Made by a program: the position numbers and the translations under genes
Shown: one piece after another, positions 17,800-25,397 of the stretch
Position numbering within the stretch: the stretch's first letter is position 1
How the letters are laid out: the number at the start of each line of letters is the position of its first letter
The notes under the pieces: generated by a model
The model's database searches: none
What the model was told of the DNA's origin: nothing
Seen by the model: only the letters and a program-made list of their open reading frames with translations
Assembly: GCA_029983695.1 (NCBI GenBank)
Contig: JASBZB010000002.1
Coordinates: forward strand, 62,001 to 126,000
Direction of reading: 5' to 3'
Length of the DNA stretch: 64,000 nt
Source: Lutispora sp003527145
GTDB lineage: Bacteria; Bacillota; Clostridia; Lutisporales; Lutisporaceae

Positions 17800-17843
17800 A
17801 ATGGCATCTTTTATTATTATGCTATTATATCCATTTATATTTT
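17793..17843 (+). terminator. Long hairpin after the glycine riboswitch (probable expression platform)
   Basis: Starting right at the 3' edge of aptamer 2, TGGATATAATGGCA can pair with TGCTATTATATCCA over 14 bp with one G-U pair, leaving a 13-nt loop. It is followed by TTTATATTTT. It looks like a riboswitch-controlled terminator. Which state glycine favours cannot be decided by eye. Confidence 0.55.
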
Positions 17844-17994
17844 GGACACAATACAACTGTATATCATTTGATAACTGCGTATGAACTTTAGGAGATATTA
17901 TTCCGAAGCCTAATGCCATTCGGCTTATAGATATAAGCATCAGCGGCAAAGGCTATCGGATAAATATATTAAAATTAAAAGGAGGAATAGTCTT

Positions 17995-19101
17995 ATGAGT
18001 GATCCTAAAAAGACGGCGCTTTATAATTCCCATGGAAAATATGGCGGAAAAATCGTAGATTATTCAGGTTGGGCACTGCCGGTACAATATGAGGGTATAA
18101 CCGCAGAACATGAAGCTGTTAGGAATAGCGCGGGTTTATTCGATGTATCTCATATGGGAGAAGTTGAGATAAAAGGAAAGCAGGCTACAGACTATATTCA
18201 AAACCTGATCACCAATGATATATCTAATATGAATGAAAACCAGATAATTTACTCTCTCATGTGCTATCCCGACGGCGGCATCGTCGATGACCTTTTAGTC
18301 TACAAGTATACAAATAATCATTATATGCTTGTAATCAATGCGGGCAATGTTGATAAAGATGTTGAATGGATGAAGAATAATATAGGAGCCTATGATATGC
18401 AGTTTGCAGATATATCGCCTGATATATCTGAGGTGGCCTTTCAGGGGCCTAAAGCAGAAGAAATACTGCAGGAGCTGACAGATACAAATCTGTCTGAAAT
18501 TGCATTTTTCTATTTCAAAGAAAATGTGAAGATTGCAGGCAGAAATTGTCTTGTATCCCGCACCGGTTATACAGGTGAGGATGGCTTTGAAATCTACATG
18601 AAGCATGAGGATGCCGAATATTTATGGGATAAAATACTTGAGACCGGAAAGGCTAAAGGTGCAAAGCCTGCCGGCCTTGGATCCCGTGATACTCTGAGAT
18701 TTGAAGCAAACTTGCCACTTTACGGCAATGAGCTTTCCGCGGAAATCACACCCCTGGAAGCTGGTTTTGGAATGTTTGTAAAACTTAACAAACCCGGATT
18801 TATCGGAAAAGAAGCCCTTGAAAAGCAAAAGGCAGAAGGTTTAAAACGAAAAATAGTAGGCTTTGAAATGATCGAGCCGGGCATTCCAAGGCATGGATAT
18901 GATGTTTTAGCTGACGGAAAAATTATTGGTTTTGTAACAACAGGCTATAATTCTCCTACGCTAAAGAAAAATATAGGCCTTGCAATGGTTGATATCAAAT
19001 ACTCGGAGCTTGATACTCCGTTAGAAATACAAATAAGGAAAAAAACTGCGAAAGCTAAGGTAGTCGGCAGAAAGTTTTATACCAAGCATTACAAAAAGTA
19101 A
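17995..19101 (+). CDS. gcvT: Glycine cleavage system T protein (aminomethyltransferase)
   Basis: A 368-residue folate-dependent aminomethyltransferase that releases ammonia from the aminomethyl-lipoyl group on GcvH and forms methylene-tetrahydrofolate. Family features include YSGWALPVQYEG, FDVSHMGEVEIKG, the YTGEDGFEIYM segment around residue 195, and the C-terminal GYDVLADGKIIGFVTTG and PTLKKNIGLAMV. The length is normal. AAAAGGAGG lies about 10 nt before the ATG. The gene follows the glycine riboswitch. A 173-bp repeat element separates it from gcvH, which may weaken or modulate read-through. Confidence 0.97.
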   Translation: MSDPKKTALYNSHGKYGGKIVDYSGWALPVQYEGITAEHEAVRNSAGLFDVSHMGEVEIKGKQATDYIQNLITNDISNMNENQIIYSLMCYPDGGIVDDLLVYKYTNNHYMLVINAGNVDKDVEWMKNNIGAYDMQFADISPDISEVAFQGPKAEEILQELTDTNLSEIAFFYFKENVKIAGRNCLVSRTGYTGEDGFEIYMKHEDAEYLWDKILETGKAKGAKPAGLGSRDTLRFEANLPLYGNELSAEITPLEAGFGMFVKLNKPGFIGKEALEKQKAEGLKRKIVGFEMIEPGIPRHGYDVLADGKIIGFVTTGYNSPTLKKNIGLAMVDIKYSELDTPLEIQIRKKTAKAKVVGRKFYTKHYKK

Positions 19102-19135
19102 TTAAGATTTTACTGCAATAACTCATTAATGCATA

Positions 19136-19308
19136 TGTTGCACTGACTGATAACGATTGCAAATGTCCCAGGGCATGCTCTCTTGCTCCTGTGGAGCAAT
19201 TCACCTTATGCTTCGGGACTAAGAGTTTGTAAGCTTGCATAGGGTTGCGTCAAAACTAACAAACTCTAAGCTCCTTCACAATTAACTCTTTTATCAGTCA
19301 GTACAACA
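19136..19308. repeat. Terminal-inverted-repeat element, family A, copy 1
   Basis: The left end TGTTGCACTGACTGATAA and the right end are inverted copies over 18 bp with one mismatch. The 173-bp interior codes for nothing obvious. It contains the conserved core GCATAGGGTTGCGTCAAAA and flanking arms AGAGTTTGT/ACAAACTCT that can fold. Copy 2 is at 33633-33756. Copy 1 has an additional internal block (about 19163-19220) absent from copy 2. It resembles a non-autonomous MITE-like element; no clear target duplication is seen. It separates gcvT from gcvH. Confidence 0.8.
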
Positions 19309-19371
19309 GGCTAAAACAAAGTTTTGCAGTCTGAACAATGAATAATTAAAAAAAGTTTAGGAGGAGTAACA

Positions 19372-19755
19372 ATGGAAGTAAAAAAGGATTTGTTTTATTC
19401 AAATGACCATGAATGGGTAAGAGTCGAGGGAGAAAAAGCCTATATAGGAATCACAGATTATGCTCAGCATTCTTTGGGAGAAATAGTATATGTTGAATTA
19501 CCGGAGGTTGACAATGAACTTAATGCCGGAGAGGTATTCGGGGTCATAGAATCTGTTAAAGCGGCTTCCGACTCATATCTTCCGGTTTCAGGCAAAGTCC
19601 TTGAGGTTAATGAAGAATTATCGGATTCACCTCAGCTTATCAATGAAGATCCATATGCAAGCTGGGTAGTGCTTATAGAAATGTCCGATAAATCCGAGCT
19701 TGATAATCTTATGAATGCGCAGGAATATGAGGAATTCTGCAGTAAGGAGGATTAA
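19372..19755 (+). CDS. gcvH: Glycine cleavage system H protein
   Basis: A 127-residue lipoyl carrier. The lipoylation site is the Lys in GVIESVKAASDSYLPVSG at about residue 63, in the usual ESVKA context. The DHEWVRVEG start, GITDYAQHSLGEIVYVELPEV and the NEDPYASWVVLIEMSD C-terminal part are canonical. GGAGGAGTAAC precedes the ATG. It shuttles the aminomethyl group between GcvPA/PB and GcvT. The lipoyl group may be supplied by the lipoate-protein ligase at the right end of the window. It is followed 1 nt later by gcvPA. Confidence 0.97.
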   Translation: MEVKKDLFYSNDHEWVRVEGEKAYIGITDYAQHSLGEIVYVELPEVDNELNAGEVFGVIESVKAASDSYLPVSGKVLEVNEELSDSPQLINEDPYASWVVLIEMSDKSELDNLMNAQEYEEFCSKED

Positions 19756-19756
19756 T

Positions 19757-21097
19757 ATGCATAGGTATATACCAAATACAGAAGCTGATGAAAAGCTGAT
19801 GCTCGGAAGCATCGGTGCAGAATCCATTGAAGATCTGTTTGTAGATATACCGAAAAGTTTGCGTCTCGACAGAAAGCTCAATATTCCCGGTCCTCTATCC
19901 GAGCTGGAGCTTTCTGCTCATATGAAAGATCTGAGCCATGCAAATAAAAGCACTGAGGATCTGGTCTGCTTCCTTGGAGCGGGGGCTTATGATCATTATA
20001 TACCTTCCATTGTAAGGCATTTGGCGATGAGATCAGAGTTTTATACTGCATATACACCTTATCAGCCCGAAATAAGCCAGGGTACCTTGCAGGTGATATT
20101 CGAATATCAGACTATGATCTGCAAGCTCACCGGCATGGATGTGACCAATGCATCTATGTATGACGGAGCGACCGCCTGCGTAGAGGCTGCTATGATGGCT
20201 GTAGAAAGCGCAAAGCGTGACTCCATAATCGTTTCAAAAACAGTTCATCCTGAAGTCAGGAAAGTATTGAAAAGCTATATGAGGTTCCGCGATGTTGAAG
20301 TGATCGAAGCTGATATGGCAGACGGTGTTACTGATGCAGAAAAACTGAAATCATTGGTGGGAAGCAATACCGCTGGTGTTATTGTGCAAAACCCCAATTT
20401 TTTCGGTATAATAGAAGATCTGTCTGAGGTTGAAAAAATAGTCCATGGAAATAAATCTGTATTGATAGATTATGTAGATCCCATTTCTCTGGGGATACTG
20501 AAAAGCCCTGCCGAATCCGGCGTCGATATCGTTGTAGGAGAGGGTCAGTCCTTAGGTAACAGCATGAGCTATGGAGGGCCATACCTTGGATTCATGGCTA
20601 CCAATACCAAGCTGATGCGAAAAATGCCCGGAAGGATTGTCGGACAATCTGATGATGTGGACGGAAAAAGAGCCTTTGTTCTTACATTGCAAGCCAGAGA
20701 ACAGCATATACGCAGGTATAAGGCAACCTCCAACATATGCTCAAACCAGGGCCTTAATGCTCTTACTGCTGCCATCTACATGACTACAATGGGTAAAAAA
20801 GGTATTAGAGAAGTGGCTGAACAAAGCACAAAAAAAGCTCATTATGCAATGAAACAGCTTACAAAGAGCGGCAGATTCAAGCCATTATTTGACAAGCCCT
20901 TCTTTAAGGAATTTGCGGTTACAAGCGCTACAGAAAGCAATAAAATTAATAAGGAGCTATTAAAGCATAATATTCTCGGAGGCTATGAGCTGGAAAAAGA
21001 CTATCATGAATTTAAGAACAGCTTGCTGCTGTGTGTCACTGAAAAAAGGACTAAAGAGCAAATCGACAAGCTTGCTCAAGCGATGGAGGTGATATGA
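19757..21097 (+). CDS. gcvPA: Glycine dehydrogenase (decarboxylating) subunit 1
   Basis: A 446-residue N-terminal-type half of the split P protein, as in many Firmicutes and archaea. It contains FLGAGAYDHYIPSIVRHL (about residue 72), ASMYDGATACVEAAMMA, VLIDYVDPISLGIL, and SNICSNQGLNALTAAIY. The PLP-binding lysine is on the other subunit, so this half alone should be inactive. The ATG at 19757 follows AAGGAGG at ideal spacing and starts 1 nt after the gcvH stop. It overlaps gcvPB by 4 nt, which suggests translational coupling of the two subunits in a fixed ratio. Confidence 0.97.
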   Translation: MHRYIPNTEADEKLMLGSIGAESIEDLFVDIPKSLRLDRKLNIPGPLSELELSAHMKDLSHANKSTEDLVCFLGAGAYDHYIPSIVRHLAMRSEFYTAYTPYQPEISQGTLQVIFEYQTMICKLTGMDVTNASMYDGATACVEAAMMAVESAKRDSIIVSKTVHPEVRKVLKSYMRFRDVEVIEADMADGVTDAEKLKSLVGSNTAGVIVQNPNFFGIIEDLSEVEKIVHGNKSVLIDYVDPISLGILKSPAESGVDIVVGEGQSLGNSMSYGGPYLGFMATNTKLMRKMPGRIVGQSDDVDGKRAFVLTLQAREQHIRRYKATSNICSNQGLNALTAAIYMTTMGKKGIREVAEQSTKKAHYAMKQLTKSGRFKPLFDKPFFKEFAVTSATESNKINKELLKHNILGGYELEKDYHEFKNSLLLCVTEKRTKEQIDKLAQAMEVI

Positions 21098-22557
21098 TGA
21101 AGGATTACAATAAGCTGATTTTTGAAATTTCCAAAGAAGACAGGAAAGCCTATAGCCTTCCTCCCTGCGATGTAGATGAAGCAGAATTGAATAGCTTGAT
21201 CCCTGATTCATTTTTAAGGGATAAAGAAGCTGAGCTGCCGGAAGTGAGCGAAGTCGATGTTATAAGGCATTTCACCAATCTCTCCAATAAAAATTATGGA
21301 GTGGACACCGGCTTCTATCCGCTGGGCTCCTGCACCATGAAATATAATCCTAAAATAAATGAAGATATGGCGGCTTTGGGAGGATTCAGCAATATTCATC
21401 CCCTTCAGCCCGTAGAGACAGTGCAAGGAGCTCTTGAGCTCATGTATGAGCTTGATAACTTGCTTTCGGAGATAACGGGAATGGAAAAAGTAACCCTTCA
21501 GCCTGCTGCGGGAGCTCATGGTGAACTGACCGGCTTGATGATAATCAAGGCCTATCATGATAATAGAGGAGACAGAAAAAGAAATAAAATCATAGTTCCG
21601 GATTCGGCTCACGGAACAAATCCTGCCAGTGCAGCTGTCGCAGGTTTTGAAATAGTGGAGATAGAATCTGATAAAAACGGAGCTGTAAATCTTGAAAAAC
21701 TGAAAGCCGTATTAAGTGATGAAATAGCAGGATTAATGCTGACAAATCCCAGCACCTTGGGACTATTTGAGCATAACATAAAAGAGATAGCAGATCTTGT
21801 GCATGAAGCAGGAGGTCTTCTTTACTACGATGGTGCAAATGCCAATGCTATTGTTGGGATGACGAGACCAGGTGACATGGGCTTTGATGTAATTCATCTC
21901 AACCTGCATAAAACTTTCTCCACTCCTCATGGCGGAGGCGGACCTGGAAGCGGACCTGTCGGAGTAAGAAAGGATCTGGTTAAATTCCTTCCGGTGCCAA
22001 TTGTTGAAAAAAAGGATGGCAAATATGTGCTGGACTATGATAAACCCAACTCCATAGGCAAGGTTAAAAGCTTTTACGGGCATTTTGGGGTTGCTGTAAA
22101 AGCCTATGCATATATACTGTCAATGGGTGCCGATGGATTAAAGGAAGTAAGTCAAAAGGCAGTGCTTAATGCAAACTATATTATGAGCAAGCTGAAGAAA
22201 CATTACTATCTGCCCATAGATCAAGTATGCAAGCACGAATTCGTTTTAGGCGGACTTCTCAATGATGAAAACCATATTTCTACTCTGGATGTGGCTAAAC
22301 GCTTGCTTGACTATGGCTACCATCCTCCTACAATTTACTTTCCGCTCATCGTAAGTGAAGCTATAATGATCGAACCTACTGAAACCGAAAGCGTTGAGAC
22401 TCTTGATGGGTTCATCGATGCAATGATAAAAATAGCAGAGGAAGCTAAGGAAAGTCCGGATATCTTAAAAACCGCTCCCCATGACACACCGGTAAGAAGA
22501 ATAGACGAAGCTAAAGCTGCAAGAAATCTGATATTGAAATGGGATAAAAATAAATAA
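21094..22557 (+). CDS. gcvPB: Glycine dehydrogenase (decarboxylating) subunit 2
   Basis: A 487-residue C-terminal-type half of the P protein carrying the PLP lysine in NLHKTFSTPHGGGGPGSGP (about residue 272). The N-terminal FYPLGSCTMKYNPKINE and LQPAAGAHGELTGLMIIKAY segments and the late TIYFPLIVSEAIMIEPTETES are canonical. With GcvPA it decarboxylates glycine and loads the aminomethyl group on GcvH. GGAGGTGAT precedes two consecutive ATG codons (21094 and 21097); either may be used. A strong hairpin follows the stop. Confidence 0.97.
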   Translation: MMKDYNKLIFEISKEDRKAYSLPPCDVDEAELNSLIPDSFLRDKEAELPEVSEVDVIRHFTNLSNKNYGVDTGFYPLGSCTMKYNPKINEDMAALGGFSNIHPLQPVETVQGALELMYELDNLLSEITGMEKVTLQPAAGAHGELTGLMIIKAYHDNRGDRKRNKIIVPDSAHGTNPASAAVAGFEIVEIESDKNGAVNLEKLKAVLSDEIAGLMLTNPSTLGLFEHNIKEIADLVHEAGGLLYYDGANANAIVGMTRPGDMGFDVIHLNLHKTFSTPHGGGGPGSGPVGVRKDLVKFLPVPIVEKKDGKYVLDYDKPNSIGKVKSFYGHFGVAVKAYAYILSMGADGLKEVSQKAVLNANYIMSKLKKHYYLPIDQVCKHEFVLGGLLNDENHISTLDVAKRLLDYGYHPPTIYFPLIVSEAIMIEPTETESVETLDGFIDAMIKIAEEAKESPDILKTAPHDTPVRRIDEAKAARNLILKWDKNK

Positions 22558-22560
22558 AAG

Positions 22561-22589
22561 AGAATGCCCTCCGATATGGAGGGCATTCT
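22561..22589. terminator. Bidirectional terminator between gcvPB and ftsX
   Basis: A perfect 12-bp stem AGAATGCCCTCC/GGAGGGCATTCT has a 5-nt loop. It lies 3 nt after the gcvPB stop. On the minus strand it follows the ftsX stop at 22617 and is followed by a T-rich tract, so it probably serves both convergent units. Confidence 0.85.
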
Positions 22590-22616
22590 TGATTCTTTAA
22601 CCAAGCTTCTTGTGGT

Positions 22617-23504
22617 CTATTCGACCTTTGCCGACAGCAAGCCAAAGATACCGCCAACTATTCCCAAAACCAAACTTATAACTATACCCAGAATAAATAA
22701 GCTGCTTTCCAAAGCTTCACGGGGAGGCAGCGGAATAAATGGGAGCGGGCCGGCCATTTGACTATAGAAAGCTTTTAAAGCGAGCACTGCAAGAGCAAAC
22801 GCAGCCATGGCTCCTGCCATAGTCAATATCAAGCCTTCAATCAAAAATGGGAATGCAATAAATGATTCAGAGGCACCTAAAAGCCTTAGAGTATTTATTT
22901 GCTCCCTGTTATTATATATCCCGCTCTTTATAATATGTGATATCGTTATCACTGTTGTTATGCTTACAGTAGCCATGATCAGCCACCCCAGCGCTTCAAA
23001 CACTCTTATAATACCCCTCAAACGCTCCAAAACATCCCTGTTATCCCTTATTTGTTCTATATCGGGTACAGACTTCAGGCCTTCGAGAACCTTTTCCATT
23101 TCCCCAAGCTGGATCTTTACCTCTATGAATGGGCTGAAGGGGTTATCATCCAGGTATTTCAGAACTTTTGCTTCTTCCCCCAGGATTGCGGACATCCTGT
23201 TATAGGCTTCATCTTCATCAATAAGCCGGGCACCCATGACGCCATTAATTTTCTTAATGCTTTCCACCATCTGCAAAATACCATCATCTTCAACGCTATC
23301 ACCAAAAAATACGTTTATTTCTGCTTCGCTCTGTATTGTGTCGACTACATAGCCGCTTATCCACCAGCTTGAGAGCACCATGATGAGTATAAAGAAAATA
23401 AGCCCTATGCTTAAAATAGAAAATATATTAGTCATCATATTAATTTTTATTATTGTTTTGGCTTCTTTGAAAAAATACCCTATATTGTATATTATATTGT
23501 TCAT
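22617..23504 (-). CDS. ftsX: Cell division protein FtsX
   Basis: A 295-residue membrane subunit of the FtsEX complex. One transmembrane helix lies near residues 22-48, followed by an extracellular domain of about 120 residues (SVEDDGILQMVESIKKINGV, NPFSPFIEVKIQLG), then three helices from about residue 170. The cytoplasmic signature DNRDVLERLRGIIRVFEALGW and HIIKSGIYNNREQINTLRLLGAS are typical. FtsEX couples ATP hydrolysis to activation of peptidoglycan hydrolases outside the cell. It starts 6 nt after ftsE. The ribosome binding site is weak, so it may depend on coupling to ftsE. Confidence 0.94.
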   Translation of the reverse strand: MNNIIYNIGYFFKEAKTIIKINMMTNIFSILSIGLIFFILIMVLSSWWISGYVVDTIQSEAEINVFFGDSVEDDGILQMVESIKKINGVMGARLIDEDEAYNRMSAILGEEAKVLKYLDDNPFSPFIEVKIQLGEMEKVLEGLKSVPDIEQIRDNRDVLERLRGIIRVFEALGWLIMATVSITTVITISHIIKSGIYNNREQINTLRLLGASESFIAFPFLIEGLILTMAGAMAAFALAVLALKAFYSQMAGPLPFIPLPPREALESSLFILGIVISLVLGIVGGIFGLLSAKVE

Positions 23505-23510
23505 TATTCA

Positions 23511-24179
23511 TTAACCCAGCCTTTCCTGACGGATGCTTCCATTGCTTACGCAGATCAGCTTTCCTTCTCTAAAGCTCTCAATCAAATGAGTTGCATGGGT
23601 AGTAATGATCACCGCCGTATTCTTATCTTTAAAAGAAGTCAATAACTCCAATATATTTAAGGCGTTATCTTTATCAAGGTTTCCGGTAGGTTCATCGGCA
23701 AGTATCAATAAGGGCCGCCTGGCTATTGCCCGAGCAATAGCCACTCTTTGGCACTCCCCCCAGGATAGATTTTCTGCCAGTGCGGAAATCTTGTGTTTAA
23801 GTCCCACCTTCACCAAGGCATTAATCGCATCCTCCTTCATTTGTTTTTGTGGAATATTCAAAAAACGTATGCCTAGCATCACATTTTCAACGGCTGTTCT
23901 GCCTTTTATAAGCCTGAACTCTTGAAAAACAGGACCGATAGATCTTCTCAGCTTCCTTATTTTTGAAGCTTGTCCTCTGATTATAGGCTGTTTTAGAACC
24001 GCTAAAGAACCGGATGTAGGATACTCCACTCCCATAAAAAGCTTTAAGAGGCTGGTTTTGCCTGAGCCGCTGGGACCTGTAATATAGATCAGATCACCCG
24101 GTTCAACCTGTAAGTTTATATCGTTTAACGCTATTGTACCGTCACTGTACTTTAAGCTCACGTTCTTTGCCTCAATCAA
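23511..24179 (-). CDS. ftsE: Cell division ATP-binding protein FtsE
   Basis: A 222-residue ABC ATPase. Walker A GPSGSGKTSLLK is at about residue 36, the Q-loop in GPVFQEFRLIKG, the signature NLSWGECQRVAIARA (W and E replace the usual G-G in LSGGQ), Walker B LLILADEPTGNLD and the H-loop in VIITTHAT. The TTG at 24179 is chosen because AGGAGG lies 8 nt before it and it gives the family-typical opening M-I-E-A-K-N-V; an ATG at 24197 lacks a ribosome binding site. It works with FtsX downstream. The signature deviation is worth checking against other clostridial FtsE proteins. Confidence 0.93.
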   Translation of the reverse strand: MIEAKNVSLKYSDGTIALNDINLQVEPGDLIYITGPSGSGKTSLLKLFMGVEYPTSGSLAVLKQPIIRGQASKIRKLRRSIGPVFQEFRLIKGRTAVENVMLGIRFLNIPQKQMKEDAINALVKVGLKHKISALAENLSWGECQRVAIARAIARRPLLILADEPTGNLDKDNALNILELLTSFKDKNTAVIITTHATHLIESFREGKLICVSNGSIRQERLG

Positions 24180-24203
24180 GTCCATCGCCTCCTGCATTTT
24201 TAA

Positions 24204-25319
24204 TCAATATAAATTGGGTTTAACGGTCAAATTTATGTAATCTTCCATGATCTCTACAGATTGCAGAGTATAGCTGCCGAGCAAGGGCTCCAGATCCAAC
24301 GACAGTTTTTTTTCTCTAAATAATTCCTCTATGGTTCCTGCTGCCAGCGGCATGTCATAAAAAACCCCTTCTTCTGCTTCAAATTCTAAAATATGCCCTT
24401 CTGCAATGATGAATACTCCTGATAATTTCAAGTTCTTTTCAGGAAGTTCAATCACAATCTTACCAGGTTTAAAATCAAATATCATCTCAGCAATATCAAC
24501 CTGGCTGGAAACTATATCATTAAAGCTTTTTTCATTTAAGGACGCCTTGATCCCAAATATGGAAAAATCAAACGTCAAAGCGTCGGGAGGAAAATTGCCT
24601 TCTTCGATGATGCCGGAAAACTCTTTTTCAGCTTCCGAAAAAAGCAGCTTAAGTTCCTTCCATACATGCTGCATATCAGCAATCTGCTTTTGATAGTACC
24701 CTTTTTTCACTGTCAGGGATGTCAAATATTCCTCCATATCAATTTTTAATTCTGCTTTTTTAGCAATCGCTGCCGTTAATTCTTTATGCTTAAGCTCCAA
24801 TAAGGCCAGCTTTTCCATGAGCTCAGCTTTAGCGCCATTCAACTGCTCTTTGCTTGACTCCAGCTGCTCCAGCAATACCCCCGTATCTCGGGTCAGATCC
24901 CGCAAAGTATTAATCCTCAATATAAAGGAAGACAAGCTGTCTGAATTAAGAATTATTTCAAGGTAAGATATAGGGCCCATCCTCTGGTAGCTCCTCAAAA
25001 CCTGTTTTAAGCCTTCCTGCTTTTTTCCAAAGGAATACTCGGCATCAGCGATTGCCAATTCAAGCTCTTGGGCTTCCCTGTCAATTTCTTCTATTTGCTG
25101 GTCAATCTCCTTTTCCTCTGCTTCTATTATCTCCATCTCTTGAGCCAGCGTAAATAAGCTTTGGAGTATTTTCTTTTCATTTTCGGATATCCCGGCCAGC
25201 TCCTCTTGCAATTTCGAGAAAGGATCCGTCCCACCCGCAATAATCCTTGTATGCGGAATTGTCAAAGCTATTGCCAGGCTCAGAATCAAAAACCATTTAA
25301 CATTTACTGATTTAAACAT
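24204..25319 (-). CDS. Secreted coiled-coil protein, probable FtsEX partner
   Basis: A 371-residue protein with an N-terminal signal sequence or anchor (residues about 8-28, VKWFLILSLAIALTI). A long charged coiled coil (about 32-235) contains LRSYQRMGPISYLEIILNSD, which matches the N-terminal coiled-coil domain of PcsB and CwlO, the hydrolases regulated by FtsEX in streptococci and Bacillus. The C-terminal ~130 residues (FSIFGIKASLNEKSF, FKPGKIVIELPEKNLKLSG) look like a small beta domain. No CHAP, NlpC/P60 or LytM catalytic residues are visible. It lies 24 nt before ftsE. I infer an adaptor rather than an enzyme, analogous to EnvC-like activators. GGGTG precedes the ATG at 25319. Confidence 0.75.
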   Translation of the reverse strand: MFKSVNVKWFLILSLAIALTIPHTRIIAGGTDPFSKLQEELAGISENEKKILQSLFTLAQEMEIIEAEEKEIDQQIEEIDREAQELELAIADAEYSFGKKQEGLKQVLRSYQRMGPISYLEIILNSDSLSSFILRINTLRDLTRDTGVLLEQLESSKEQLNGAKAELMEKLALLELKHKELTAAIAKKAELKIDMEEYLTSLTVKKGYYQKQIADMQHVWKELKLLFSEAEKEFSGIIEEGNFPPDALTFDFSIFGIKASLNEKSFNDIVSSQVDIAEMIFDFKPGKIVIELPEKNLKLSGVFIIAEGHILEFEAEEGVFYDMPLAAGTIEELFREKKLSLDLEPLLGSYTLQSVEIMEDYINLTVKPNLY

Positions 25320-25397
25320 GCGCTCACCCTTATTCAAGCTTCTATTCTCTTTCAGCATCCGCAAGGCCTTTTTCATACGCTTTGCCCTTGTTTCGAA

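Noticed and set aside
17704..17949. Minus-strand frame across the glycine riboswitch
   Set aside because: It is an antisense frame of a structured RNA with no coding signal.
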